Positions 56,009 to 64,000 of a DNA stretch of 64,000 nucleotides are shown piece by piece; the first letter of the stretch is position 1, and every line of letters begins with the position of its first letter. The notes beneath the pieces are model-generated. The model was not told the DNA's origin and did no database searches. It saw only the letters and a list, made by a program, of their open reading frames with translations. The position numbers and the translations under genes were made by a program. This stretch comes from Colwellia sp. (GTDB lineage: Bacteria; Pseudomonadota; Gammaproteobacteria; Enterobacterales; Alteromonadaceae). The stretch is taken from contig JABSOY010000023.1 in assembly GCA_013215385.1 (NCBI GenBank), positions 1 to 64,000 on the forward strand, written 5' to 3'.

Positions 56009-56026
56009 TGTAAACTTAAGTGTACG
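56009..56026 (+). promoter_or_regulatory. Possible TyrR box upstream of hppD
   Basis: TGTAAA-CTTAAG-TGTACG matches the TyrR operator TGTAAAN6TTTACA at 10 of 12 defined positions. TyrR-family proteins control aromatic amino-acid catabolism in several gammaproteobacteria. A by-eye match only. Confidence 0.35.
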
Positions 56027-56193
56027 CCTGTACTGTAAGTAGTATATGGTCTGTCTTCACGTCGAATAAATTCCCAACAAAATATACGTACATTTTCATT
56101 TACGATGTAGTCAGCTATTACATTTGCCTCAAGCTTTCTCTTCTCGATAAACCTAGTGATAATACACTCATTGATTATGTAAGAGAGAGAAAT

Positions 56194-57252
56194 ATGACTG
56201 ACGTAAAAAATCCACTTAACCTTCGTGGTATCGAATTCACTGAATACGCAACACCAGATTCAGACTTTATGGAAAACGCATTTTACGGTTTTGGCTTTTC
56301 AAAAACGAAAACCTTTAAAGGTCGTGATATTGAATATTTTAACCAAAATGATATTCATTTTTTATTAAATAATGAAAAAGCAGGTTTTTCAAAAGAATTT
56401 GCTAAAAGTCACGGTCCGGCAATTTGTTCAATGGGCTGGCGCGTAGATAATGCTGAATTTGCTTTTGAAGAAGCGGTTAAGCGTGGTGCTAAATCAGCAG
56501 CTAACGAAGATAATAAATTACCGTACCCTGCTATTTTCGGTATCGGTGATAGTTTAATTTACTTTATTGACAAATTTGCCGCTTCAACGACTAACCCGGG
56601 TTCTATCTATGAAGATGACTTTGAACCGCTTGCTGACCCTATTATCAATGAAGACAAAGGTTTTTTACGTGTTGACCATTTAACCAATAATGTTCATCAA
56701 GGAACAATGGAACATTGGGCAAATTTCTATAAAAATATTTTTGGTTTTACCGATGTGCGTTACTTCGATATAAAAGGTGAAAAAACTGCATTGATTTCTT
56801 ATGCACTAGCATCACCTTGTGGCACTTTCTGCTTACCTATTAATGAAGGTAAAGGTAAGAAAAACAACCAAATCGATGAGTACTTAGATGAGTATAATGG
56901 TCCCGGTGTTCAACATTTAGCTTTTATTACTGATGATTTAGTTGGTTCTTTAGATAAGCTAGATAAAGATATTATCGACACATTAGATATCGTTCCGGAA
57001 TACTATGATGATGTATTTGATCGTATTCCTTGGGTTAAAGAAGATCATCAGCGTATTCAAGATCATCAAATTCTTGTTGATAGCCAAAAACAAGATTCGT
57101 ACTTATTACAAATTTTTACGAAAAACATCTTTGGCCCTATCTTTATCGAAATGATTCAAAGAGTTGATGATAGTGGTTTTGGTGAAGGTAACTTTACTGC
57201 ATTGTTTAAGTCTATTGAACTTAACCAAATGGCGAAAGGCACAGTTAAATAA
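56194..57252 (+). CDS. hppD: 4-Hydroxyphenylpyruvate dioxygenase
   Basis: Non-haem iron enzyme turning 4-hydroxyphenylpyruvate into homogentisate in tyrosine breakdown. 352 residues from ATG 56194, preceded by AAGAGAGAGA; the frame stays open upstream but that part has no family match. Two vicinal-oxygen-chelate domains; iron ligands His162 (VDHLTNN), His241 (VQHLAFITDD) and Glu319 (GPIFIEM). No homogentisate dioxygenase gene is adjacent. Here it stands alone with its own terminator. Confidence 0.95.
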   Translation: MTDVKNPLNLRGIEFTEYATPDSDFMENAFYGFGFSKTKTFKGRDIEYFNQNDIHFLLNNEKAGFSKEFAKSHGPAICSMGWRVDNAEFAFEEAVKRGAKSAANEDNKLPYPAIFGIGDSLIYFIDKFAASTTNPGSIYEDDFEPLADPIINEDKGFLRVDHLTNNVHQGTMEHWANFYKNIFGFTDVRYFDIKGEKTALISYALASPCGTFCLPINEGKGKKNNQIDEYLDEYNGPGVQHLAFITDDLVGSLDKLDKDIIDTLDIVPEYYDDVFDRIPWVKEDHQRIQDHQILVDSQKQDSYLLQIFTKNIFGPIFIEMIQRVDDSGFGEGNFTALFKSIELNQMAKGTVK

Positions 57253-57276
57253 CTGATTCTTAACTCCTGATATTAT

Positions 57277-57304
57277 AAGGCCTGCATATGCAGGCCTTTT
57301 TTAT
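57277..57304 (+). terminator. Terminator of hppD
   Basis: A 22-base perfect palindrome (AAGGCCTGCAT and its complement) followed by TTTTATT, 25 bases after the stop. The continuous palindrome leaves only a minimal loop. Confidence 0.9.
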
Positions 57305-57398
57305 TGCTCAATAAAAGCTATGCTTAATTGATTTACATATCGTTTGTAATATTTTTCGGTTAGCCTGTCTGCTGATCAAAGAGCCAAAGAGCATATTT

Positions 57399-59651
57399 AT
57401 GAATAGCATTGTTAAACCTTATTTATTTCGCGCTTATCTTGTCGCCAGTTTGGCACTGGTTCTTGGGCTTTCTTTATCCGTACTTGTCTATTCCTCATCA
57501 CAAAAAGTAAAAGAAAATGCAGTTGAACTCGTTGAGCAACGCATTCCCATCTTAACCAGTGTTAATCAATTAATTGCAGACTTAAGTGAGCAAGAACGTA
57601 ATATTTATGAATATTATCGCTCGCAAGATAGTGAGACTTTTGAGCGAGTACATAAAGACATTCAAGATGCCTTTAACATGCATAGTCAAATTTTGCATCA
57701 ACAAATAATCTTCGGTGACGAAGATGAAATTATTGTTGCTAAGCAAGCTGAAATAAACCAATTAGCCGGACAGTTTCACCGTATTATGGAAAGTGATCTA
57801 TATGGCGATGAGTATTGGAATGATTTGCGGGCCTTACTTACTGAAATATCTACGGTTAGACGCGAACTTTTACCGACCTTATTAAAGGTTGAAAAAATTA
57901 CTCAGCAGGCGGTTGATGAAGCACATCATGCGACTTTATCACAAATGGATTTTACTCATAATATTGTCACTTTCTATGGTGCAGCCATTATTATGCTTGC
58001 CGGATTAATTGCTTGGTATATCAGGCAGTATATTCTGACTAATGCCAAGAATACGCGCTTAGCGCTCTTTACACACCGTAATCCTAACCCAATTCTTAGC
58101 GTGAATAATTTAGGCGAACTGGTGTTCTCTAATCCAGCATGCGAGAAGTTATTAGTGAGCCAAGGGTTCAATAAACAAAATAGTGAACAGCTTCTACCCA
58201 GTAACTTTTTTGAAATTAGACAGCGATTAACTGAATGTCATGAAAATGCTATGACTTTAGAGCAAACGCTAGGTGAACGAATTTTACAGGTGAGTATTCA
58301 TTGGCTGAAAGAACTTGATGCTTACGATATTCATCTTATGGATATTACCGAGCAAAAAATAGCCGAACAAAAAGTTAAGCATTTAGCCTTCTATCAACCG
58401 CTAACCAATTTGCCTAATCAATATAAATTGAATGATGACATTGATCTTTGTCTTGTTAACAAAGATTGCTTTTCATTAGGTGTTTTCGCGGTGCGAGACT
58501 TTAACAAATTAATCAGCTCGGTGGGTGTTGAAGCCACGTCATTACTCGTTACTACGCTTGCGAACAATATTAAAGGGCAGTTAGAGGTTGGGGTAAACCT
58601 TTATCAACTTAATGATAGCCAATTTGCACTTATATCTCGCTATCAAATTAGTGAGATCTCTTTAGAAAACCTGACCTATAGTATTTTACAGGTGGCTCAG
58701 CGTTCTATTGTTACTTCATATGGTGAATTTTTTGTTGAACTTGATTTTGGTTTCTGTTTATCACCTGAGCATTCTGTTGAACGTGCTAGCTTACTTAAAC
58801 ATGCGCATGCAGCATTAGCTGAAGCTGAAGCTGATGAACATCAGCATTTTTCACTCTTTAAGGAAAGTTACGCCGATAAAATTGAACATAGTGCGAACTT
58901 GATTGACAAGTTGCGTCAGGTACTTGAAAAAGACGAGCTGTTTTTAGTTTTCCAGCCTCAATTGCACTTAATAACTAAAAAAGTCACTGGCATTGAAACG
59001 CTAGTACGCTGGAAACATGAAGGTGAAATTATTTCGCCGGTTGATTTTATTCCTTTAGCGGAGCAGTCTGGATTGATTGTACCTATTGGGGAATGGATCT
59101 TAAACCAAGCTTGTATTTTTGCAAAGCAGCTGGTCAACTCGGGTTATAGCGATATCGTTGTAGCTGTTAATGTATCGCCACGACAGTTCTCGCATCCGAG
59201 CTTTGCCGCCACTGTACAACAAGCTCTTGATCGCTCTGGTTTATTGGCTAAAAACTTAGAGTTAGAAATAACAGAGGGTGTGTTTATGCATAATGAAAGC
59301 GCTACACTAGAAGTGTTACATGAATTAAAATCCTCTGGTATTAGTTTATCAATAGATGACTTTGGCACCGGATATTCATCATTATCTTACTTAAAACGTT
59401 TACCCATAGATAAACTAAAAATTGATCAGTCTTTTATTCGTGATTGTCATAACAACGAAGAAGATAGGGTTATCGTCAAGACGATTATTGAATTGGGAAA
59501 GAGCTTAGGTTTATCGCTAATTGCTGAAGGTGTTGAAGAAAAATTGCATGTAGAATTTTTAAAATCACTAAAGTGTGATGAAATTCAGGGATACTGGTAT
59601 AGCCGTCCGCTTGAAGCGCCTCAGTTACAAGAGTTTATCGACAAATCTTGA
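57399..59651 (+). CDS. Membrane c-di-GMP phosphodiesterase (degenerate GGDEF, EAL)
   Basis: 750 residues. Two membrane helices (about 11-32 and 188-208) flank a helical periplasmic sensor. A PAS-like segment follows (about 220-325), then a GGDEF fold without its signature (LNDSQF where GGDEF belongs), and an EAL domain (about 505-745). The EAL box reads ETLVRW (Glu533). The remaining catalytic residues look intact: AVNVSPRQF, LEITEGV, DDFGTGYSS, KIDQSFI, IAEGVEE and IQGYWYSRPL. So c-di-GMP cleavage is likely and synthesis unlikely. The periplasmic ligand is unknown. Convergent with the M16 gene. Confidence 0.9.
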   Translation: MNSIVKPYLFRAYLVASLALVLGLSLSVLVYSSSQKVKENAVELVEQRIPILTSVNQLIADLSEQERNIYEYYRSQDSETFERVHKDIQDAFNMHSQILHQQIIFGDEDEIIVAKQAEINQLAGQFHRIMESDLYGDEYWNDLRALLTEISTVRRELLPTLLKVEKITQQAVDEAHHATLSQMDFTHNIVTFYGAAIIMLAGLIAWYIRQYILTNAKNTRLALFTHRNPNPILSVNNLGELVFSNPACEKLLVSQGFNKQNSEQLLPSNFFEIRQRLTECHENAMTLEQTLGERILQVSIHWLKELDAYDIHLMDITEQKIAEQKVKHLAFYQPLTNLPNQYKLNDDIDLCLVNKDCFSLGVFAVRDFNKLISSVGVEATSLLVTTLANNIKGQLEVGVNLYQLNDSQFALISRYQISEISLENLTYSILQVAQRSIVTSYGEFFVELDFGFCLSPEHSVERASLLKHAHAALAEAEADEHQHFSLFKESYADKIEHSANLIDKLRQVLEKDELFLVFQPQLHLITKKVTGIETLVRWKHEGEIISPVDFIPLAEQSGLIVPIGEWILNQACIFAKQLVNSGYSDIVVAVNVSPRQFSHPSFAATVQQALDRSGLLAKNLELEITEGVFMHNESATLEVLHELKSSGISLSIDDFGTGYSSLSYLKRLPIDKLKIDQSFIRDCHNNEEDRVIVKTIIELGKSLGLSLIAEGVEEKLHVEFLKSLKCDEIQGYWYSRPLEAPQLQEFIDKS

Positions 59652-59670
59652 GGACAAAAGTGCAAGTTTT

Positions 59671-59705
59671 CACCTACAACCATGTACTAATTATGGCTGT
59701 AGGTG
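59671..59705. terminator. Hairpin between convergent genes
   Basis: CACCTACAACCAT and ATGGCTGTAGGTG pair over 13 positions with one mismatch. It lies 19 bases from one stop and 10 from the other. The U-tracts are poor on both sides. Confidence 0.5.
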
Positions 59706-59715
59706 AGTTTAAGGT

Positions 59716-62586
59716 TTATCCGTTATTATTCAAAAGTACCGGTTCACCTAATCCTAGCGCTTTTAAACGCGGTAATTGTGTTTTTGCATCACCGACGACT
59801 AAGTAAATCATATGTTCAGGACGTAAGTATTCTCCAGCCAGAGCCTTGATAGAGTCTAATGTTAAACCTTCCACTAACTCTGCGCGTTCTAACACATAGT
59901 TTGCGGGTAAGTTGTACTTGCTCATATCTTGTAATATAGCGAGTTTGGCATTAAAGGTTTCAAATTTTCTAGCATTACTTTTTAAGTAATAACTTTGCGT
60001 TGTTGCTAAGTCCTTTTCATTGAAATCAGTTTGATATTGTTCAACAAGTGTTTTAATTAACGCTATAGCTTCAAGTGTTACATTACTGCGGACTCCACTA
60101 CTAATTAAAAACTCACCACTGACATTATCGCCGCTGAAACTAGAACGAACACCATAGGTATAACCTTTGCCTTCACGTAACTCTTGCGTAAGTTTTGAAG
60201 CAAAACTACCACCACCCAAAATGTAGTTCATCACTTGTGCACTGTAATAATCTTTATGCTTGGCATTAATGGTTGGGTAACCAATACGCAATTGCGACTG
60301 CTTAGCATTAGGAACATCGTAGAAGTAAACTTTGGCTTGAACAGGCATCTTAGGCGCGGCAACTTGTGGCAGTGTTGCTGATGTTTTTAGCCATTTATCT
60401 GCTAAGTTTTCGAAAGAATCAATTACGTCCTGTTTGTCTACATCACCGACAATATGAACATTAGCTAAATTTGGCGATAACTTTGTTTTATAGAAGTTAC
60501 GTAAATCGGCCATTGCGATTTTATCAACAGAGCTCAAACTGCCTAATAAGTTATTAGACAAAATATGCTGTTCGCCATACAGAAGTTTATTCATTTCATT
60601 ATTGGCTAATTGGCCAGGATTAGTCTGTTGCTGCTTAATTTGACTAACAACCCCCTGTTTAGCGAGGTTAAACTCAGTTTCATCCCAACGTGGTTCTAGT
60701 AGCATTTCAGTGACTAAGTCTATGGTCGCTTGATAATTTCTTGCTAATGTACTGGCTGAAACTTTGATAGCATTTTGTGTGGCATAAATATAAATGCTAG
60801 CACCTAATTTATTAATAGCCTCTTCAAGTTGTTTTGGTGTTTTGTTTGCTGTGCCCTTATTCATTAGCTCTGCGGTTAAATTTGCTACGCCAACTTTGCT
60901 TATGTCGTCGAATAACATGCCACCATCGATGTTAATCGTTAGTTGTACCAGTGGAACTTCTGTATTTTTAGTACCGTAAAGATTCAAGCCATTGTTTAAG
61001 TTTTTAGTCCAAACATTAGGTACTGTTAATTTAGGTGTTTCGCCATATATTGGTTCTTGAGAACGGTCAAAAGTTGATGCTGTTTTAGTATAAGTAGATT
61101 GCTGAGAAGAATCGAAGCTTTGCTCTGCATTTTCAACGATTTTTTCCTCAGTAATTTGTGCTTTAACTGAATTTTCTAAAGCAATATTTTGTTGGCCTTT
61201 CGGTACAAAGCTGGTCGCGACAAAGTGTTTGTTTTTAATATATTTCTTATAAACACGTAAAACATCATCTTTATTCACGGCTAAAATGTTTTTTGCTTCT
61301 TGATTAATAAAACCAGGATTTTTGGTGAAAATATTATATTGTGCTAGCTGGAAACCTTTACCTAGCACACTTGATAATCCGCGATAAAAAGAGGTTTCTT
61401 GTCCCGCTTTTATCGTTGCTAGATCTTCATCGCTAAACCCTTTATTTTCAAACTCTACCAAGGCTGCGCGGAGTGCTTGTTCGACTTTATTTAGATCCGT
61501 ATTTTCAAAAGCACGTACTTGTAGCATGAGTTGTCCGGCAAGCTCAGACTGATATTGATACATAGTGATGCGAGAGGTTAATTTTAACTCATCGATCAAC
61601 TTTTGATTTAATAAGGCTTTTTTCCCATCACTAAGTAACTCTACTAATACGTCAAGGGCATAACTATCTGGGTGATATTGTGGAACGGTTGGCCAAGTAA
61701 TACTAAGCTCAGGTAATTTAGCAAAATTATCTTCATGATAGATTTTTTTAGTTTGGGTCAAATTAGCAGGCTGTTTGTCTATTGGTGCAATTTTTTCACC
61801 GGCAGCTATTTCATCAAAGTATTTATGTACCCAAGCCTTCGCTTCGTTTTCATTAAAGTCTCCAGAGATAACTAAGGTGACATTATTAGGTACATACCAG
61901 CTTTTGAAAAAGTCTTTAACATCTTGTAATGTTGCGTTTTGTAAATCAGTTAAAGAACCAATAACTTGCCAGTTGTATGGGTGGCCTTCAGGGTAAAGGT
62001 TCTTATCAATAACATATTGAGTATGTCCATATGGACGATTGTCATTGCTTTGTCGCTTTTCATTTTTAACGACTTGTTTTTCTTTCGCGAGCACTTCTTC
62101 AGTAACAGTATTGATAAAAAAGCCTAATTTATCTGCTTCTGCCCAAATCATTTTTTCTAATGCATCGTTTGGTACGGTTTGAAAGTAGTTCGTTCTATCA
62201 CGACTTGTTGAACCATTTGCTCCTGAACCTCCAATACGGGCGCTCATTTTATCTAATCCGCCTTTTCCTAAGTTTTCTGACTCAAGGAACAATAAATGTT
62301 CGAATAAATGAGCAAAGCCTGTTCGGCCTTGGATCTCGCGGGCTGAGCCAACATGAGCGGTAAGGGCTACTGCTACCACGGGATCAGATCTGTCTACATG
62401 AAAAACAACTTCTAAGCCGTTATCCAAAACAAACTTACTATATTCGATATTAATGGCACTCTTTGTTGCTGATGCGCTTTTAGTTTGTTGATTATTTTGT
62501 ATGGTGCTTGATGAGGATTCTGTCGTGTTACATGCCGTAGTCGATAGTGCGGTGATTATTGCAAAGCTGAGAGCTGTCCATTTCAT
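59716..62586 (-). CDS. M16 family zinc peptidase lipoprotein
   Basis: 956-residue pitrilysin-type peptidase with two M16 halves in one chain. The signal peptide ends ALSTTAC, so Cys19 is probably lipidated and the protein anchored in the envelope. The first half carries the inverted zinc motif HLFEH at 93-97, with the distal Glu in the EKQVVKNEKRQ region. The second half (about 520-945) lacks the motif, as usual. It contains the R-Y-type pair in LREGKGYTYGVRSSF that contributes to substrate binding in the family. Likely degrades peptides in the periplasm. Confidence 0.92.
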   Translation of the reverse strand: MKWTALSFAIITALSTTACNTTESSSSTIQNNQQTKSASATKSAINIEYSKFVLDNGLEVVFHVDRSDPVVAVALTAHVGSAREIQGRTGFAHLFEHLLFLESENLGKGGLDKMSARIGGSGANGSTSRDRTNYFQTVPNDALEKMIWAEADKLGFFINTVTEEVLAKEKQVVKNEKRQSNDNRPYGHTQYVIDKNLYPEGHPYNWQVIGSLTDLQNATLQDVKDFFKSWYVPNNVTLVISGDFNENEAKAWVHKYFDEIAAGEKIAPIDKQPANLTQTKKIYHEDNFAKLPELSITWPTVPQYHPDSYALDVLVELLSDGKKALLNQKLIDELKLTSRITMYQYQSELAGQLMLQVRAFENTDLNKVEQALRAALVEFENKGFSDEDLATIKAGQETSFYRGLSSVLGKGFQLAQYNIFTKNPGFINQEAKNILAVNKDDVLRVYKKYIKNKHFVATSFVPKGQQNIALENSVKAQITEEKIVENAEQSFDSSQQSTYTKTASTFDRSQEPIYGETPKLTVPNVWTKNLNNGLNLYGTKNTEVPLVQLTINIDGGMLFDDISKVGVANLTAELMNKGTANKTPKQLEEAINKLGASIYIYATQNAIKVSASTLARNYQATIDLVTEMLLEPRWDETEFNLAKQGVVSQIKQQQTNPGQLANNEMNKLLYGEQHILSNNLLGSLSSVDKIAMADLRNFYKTKLSPNLANVHIVGDVDKQDVIDSFENLADKWLKTSATLPQVAAPKMPVQAKVYFYDVPNAKQSQLRIGYPTINAKHKDYYSAQVMNYILGGGSFASKLTQELREGKGYTYGVRSSFSGDNVSGEFLISSGVRSNVTLEAIALIKTLVEQYQTDFNEKDLATTQSYYLKSNARKFETFNAKLAILQDMSKYNLPANYVLERAELVEGLTLDSIKALAGEYLRPEHMIYLVVGDAKTQLPRLKALGLGEPVLLNNNG

Positions 62587-62704
62587 ATGAGAACCTTATT
62601 TTAGTTATTATTGGTTAGTACTGATATTGTGCCTTTTATTTTATAGAACACCAATAAAAGTGAAGAAAAAACGTAAACTTAATGTTAATAAATATTACAA
62701 GCGC

Positions 62705-62732
62705 ATAAAAAAAGCGCCAAAGGCGCTTTTAT
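62705..62732 (-). terminator. Terminator of suhB
   Basis: AAAGCGCC/GGCGCTTT stem with a three-base loop, followed on the minus strand by TTTTTTATG. Lies about 30 bases past the suhB stop at 62761. Confidence 0.92.
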
Positions 62733-62760
62733 TGTTTAAATGATATTTTATAAGCGTTAA

Positions 62761-63564
62761 TTATTTGCTTAAAGCTTCACCTAAATTAGGACGAATATCT
62801 TTTAAAATAGTTTTCAATAATCGAGGACAAGCTGCAACAACATTACCTGATACTGTATGGTTATGATCACCAACAAAGTCAGTGACTAAACCGCCAGCTT
62901 CAATAATTAATAATTCACCAGCAGCTGATTCCCAAGGTTTCAATCCTATTTGGAAATAACCGTCTACACGACCGGCAGCAACATAAGCTAAGTCTAATGC
63001 AGGAGAACCTGAACTACGTAAATCTGATGATTTAGTAAATAATGTTTTGAACATTTCTAAATAAGCATTGCTATGTTGCTTGTGCTTATACGGGAAGCCA
63101 GTAGCGATAATGGCACCAGAAAGTTCTTTATGTTGTTTTACACGAATTCTAAAGCCATTAAGCTGAGCACCTTTACCACGGCTAGCCGTAAAAAGTTCGC
63201 CACGAGAAGGGTCAAAAATAATTGCTTGGTCTAGTTTGCCTTTCACTTTTAAAGCAATAGACACAGAAAAATGTGGAATGCCTTTAATAAAGTTTGTTGT
63301 ACCGTTTATTGGGTCAATAATCCACTGGAAGTCGTCATCTTTACCTTTAATTACACCGCATTCTTCACTAATAATAGTGTGATCTGGGTATGATTTTTTT
63401 AATGTTTCAATAATGGCTTCTTCAGCGCTTAGGTCAGCACTAGTCACAAAATCATTTGTGCCTTTTGCTTCAACTTCAACTTTATCTAATTGTTCAATGG
63501 CACGAACAATAACTTTACCTGCGTTACGCGCAGCGCGAATACCAATATTAAGCATAGGATGCAT
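62761..63564 (-). CDS. suhB: SuhB, inositol monophosphatase family / Nus factor
   Basis: 267 residues from ATG 63564, giving the canonical start MHPMLNI; an in-frame extension upstream has no counterpart. In E. coli SuhB joins the rRNA antitermination complex and has inositol monophosphatase activity. Here the metal-site motif reads WIIDPINGTTNF, with Asn87 replacing the second metal-binding Asp. The late motif is KPWESAAGE, with Glu212 for Asp. Glu67/68 and Asp84 remain. Catalysis may be weak or lost while the transcription role is kept. Divergent from trmJ, the usual gammaproteobacterial setting. Confidence 0.93.
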   Translation of the reverse strand: MHPMLNIGIRAARNAGKVIVRAIEQLDKVEVEAKGTNDFVTSADLSAEEAIIETLKKSYPDHTIISEECGVIKGKDDDFQWIIDPINGTTNFIKGIPHFSVSIALKVKGKLDQAIIFDPSRGELFTASRGKGAQLNGFRIRVKQHKELSGAIIATGFPYKHKQHSNAYLEMFKTLFTKSSDLRSSGSPALDLAYVAAGRVDGYFQIGLKPWESAAGELLIIEAGGLVTDFVGDHNHTVSGNVVAACPRLLKTILKDIRPNLGEALSK

Positions 63565-63911
63565 ATAGAGACTACCTTTTACATATCTAGTAAATAGAAT
63601 TAAACAGTATAACAACTTTTAAAAAGAACGAGGCTTGCCGCCGAGCGGATTTTCAAGCGCGCAAAGTGTAGCAAAACTAGAACTGATAAGCGACCATGAA
63701 TTGATGGTTATTAACTAAACGACTAAAAAGCTTGGTTATATAGATGTTTAATAACTAATACATAATTTTTTGCACTAATCATTTGAGAAAAAATTGATGA
63801 TTTTTTCTCAGCACAAGGTTAATGTTCTGTGGTAATATTATCATTAATTTTAGCCATCTAGATAGTTAAGTTATTTTATAAATTAGCTACAAAATTGAGT
63901 AATTGAAGATA
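63565..63911. promoter_or_regulatory. Divergent promoter region of suhB and trmJ
   Basis: About 350 non-coding bases. A perfect 11-bp inverted repeat, TGAGAAAAAAT and ATTTTTTCTCA (63784-63810), surrounds TGATG about 100 bases before trmJ. TAATAT at 63833-63838 is a possible -10 for trmJ. No gene seen. Confidence 0.4.
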
Positions 63912-64000
63912 ATGTCAGAGCAATCATCACTTTTAAGCAATGTTCGGATTGTATTAGTAAATACCTCCGATTGTCGAAATATCGGTTCAGCCGCTCGTGC
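63912..64000 (+). CDS. trmJ: tRNA (cytidine/uridine-2'-O-)-methyltransferase TrmJ, 5' end
   Basis: The first 29 codons only; the gene runs off the window. The start MSEQSSLLSNVRIVLVNTSD followed by CRNIGSAARA matches the N-terminus of TrmJ, a SPOUT methyltransferase modifying tRNA position 32. Location next to suhB supports this. Confidence 0.88.
   Translation, partial: MSEQSSLLSNVRIVLVNTSDCRNIGSAAR

Noticed and set aside
56020-56193. 58-codon extension upstream of hppD
   Set aside because: No match to the dioxygenase family. ATG 56194 has a purine-rich ribosome binding site and gives the normal N-terminus.
63565-63615. 17-codon extension of suhB
   Set aside because: SuhB proteins begin MHPMLNI, found at 63564.
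1-64000. CRISPR arrays, insertion sequences, prophage or defence islands
   Set aside because: No regularly spaced repeats, transposase, integrase or phage structural genes were seen. The repeats found are short palindromic elements and one local duplication.

Overview
This 64 kb window is a chromosomal segment of an AT-rich, marine-type gammaproteobacterium, most likely of the Alteromonadales (Colwelliaceae, for example Colwellia or Thalassotalea). That assignment is inferred from protein style, codon use and conserved gene order, not from a database search. Almost everything is ordinary chromosome. I see no rRNA, tRNA, CRISPR array, prophage or insertion sequence.

Layout. (1) 0-8.6 kb: a peptide transporter (POT family) divergent from a CadC-like membrane regulator, then a leftward run of thrE-like exporter, TetR regulator, PilZ-like protein and M24 peptidase, and a 57-residue membrane protein. 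(2) 8.6-16.5 kb: an accessory-looking stretch with class II aldolase, enolase-superfamily dehydratase, amidohydrolase/lactonase and SDR dehydrogenase. Together these could form a non-phosphorylative sugar-acid route. They are interrupted by two small envelope proteins, an Lrp-type regulator and a histidine kinase whose membrane domain looks like the plant ethylene receptor. (3) 16.5-21.4 kb: two exported peptidases (M20, DUF885) and small genes (DUF3545, DUF1294). (4) 21.5-35.4 kb: the conserved gammaproteobacterial block leuS-lptE-holA-nadD-rsfS-rlmH-mrdA-rodA-rlpA-dacA-ybeD-lipB-lipA, read leftward, with a ybeL-like gene divergent from leuS. (5) 35.5-37.9 kb: a Lon-like AAA protease. (6) 38.2-53.4 kb: a complete 13-gene complex I operon, nuoA to nuoN with fused nuoCD. 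It carries a tandem duplication of the nuoE/nuoF junction that creates an extra 62-codon reading frame. (7) 53.4-64 kb: a decayed beta-solenoid gene, the cold-shock helicase deaD behind a long leader, hppD, an EAL phosphodiesterase, an M16 peptidase lipoprotein, suhB, and the first codons of trmJ.

How they fit. Block 4 links cell-wall elongation (PBP2, RodA, RlpA, DacA), outer-membrane LPS export (LptE), ribosome maturation (RsfS, RlmH), NAD synthesis (NadD) and lipoate synthesis (LipB, LipA). The nuo operon encodes the proton-pumping NADH:quinone oxidoreductase.

Points most worth a second look: the nuoE/nuoF duplication, the ethylene-receptor-like kinase, a SuhB carrying Asn87 and Glu212 where catalytic inositol monophosphatases have Asp, a structured palindromic repeat lying in the same transcriptional orientation inside both sugar-gene pairs, and a deaD leader holding a reading frame that overlaps the deaD start.
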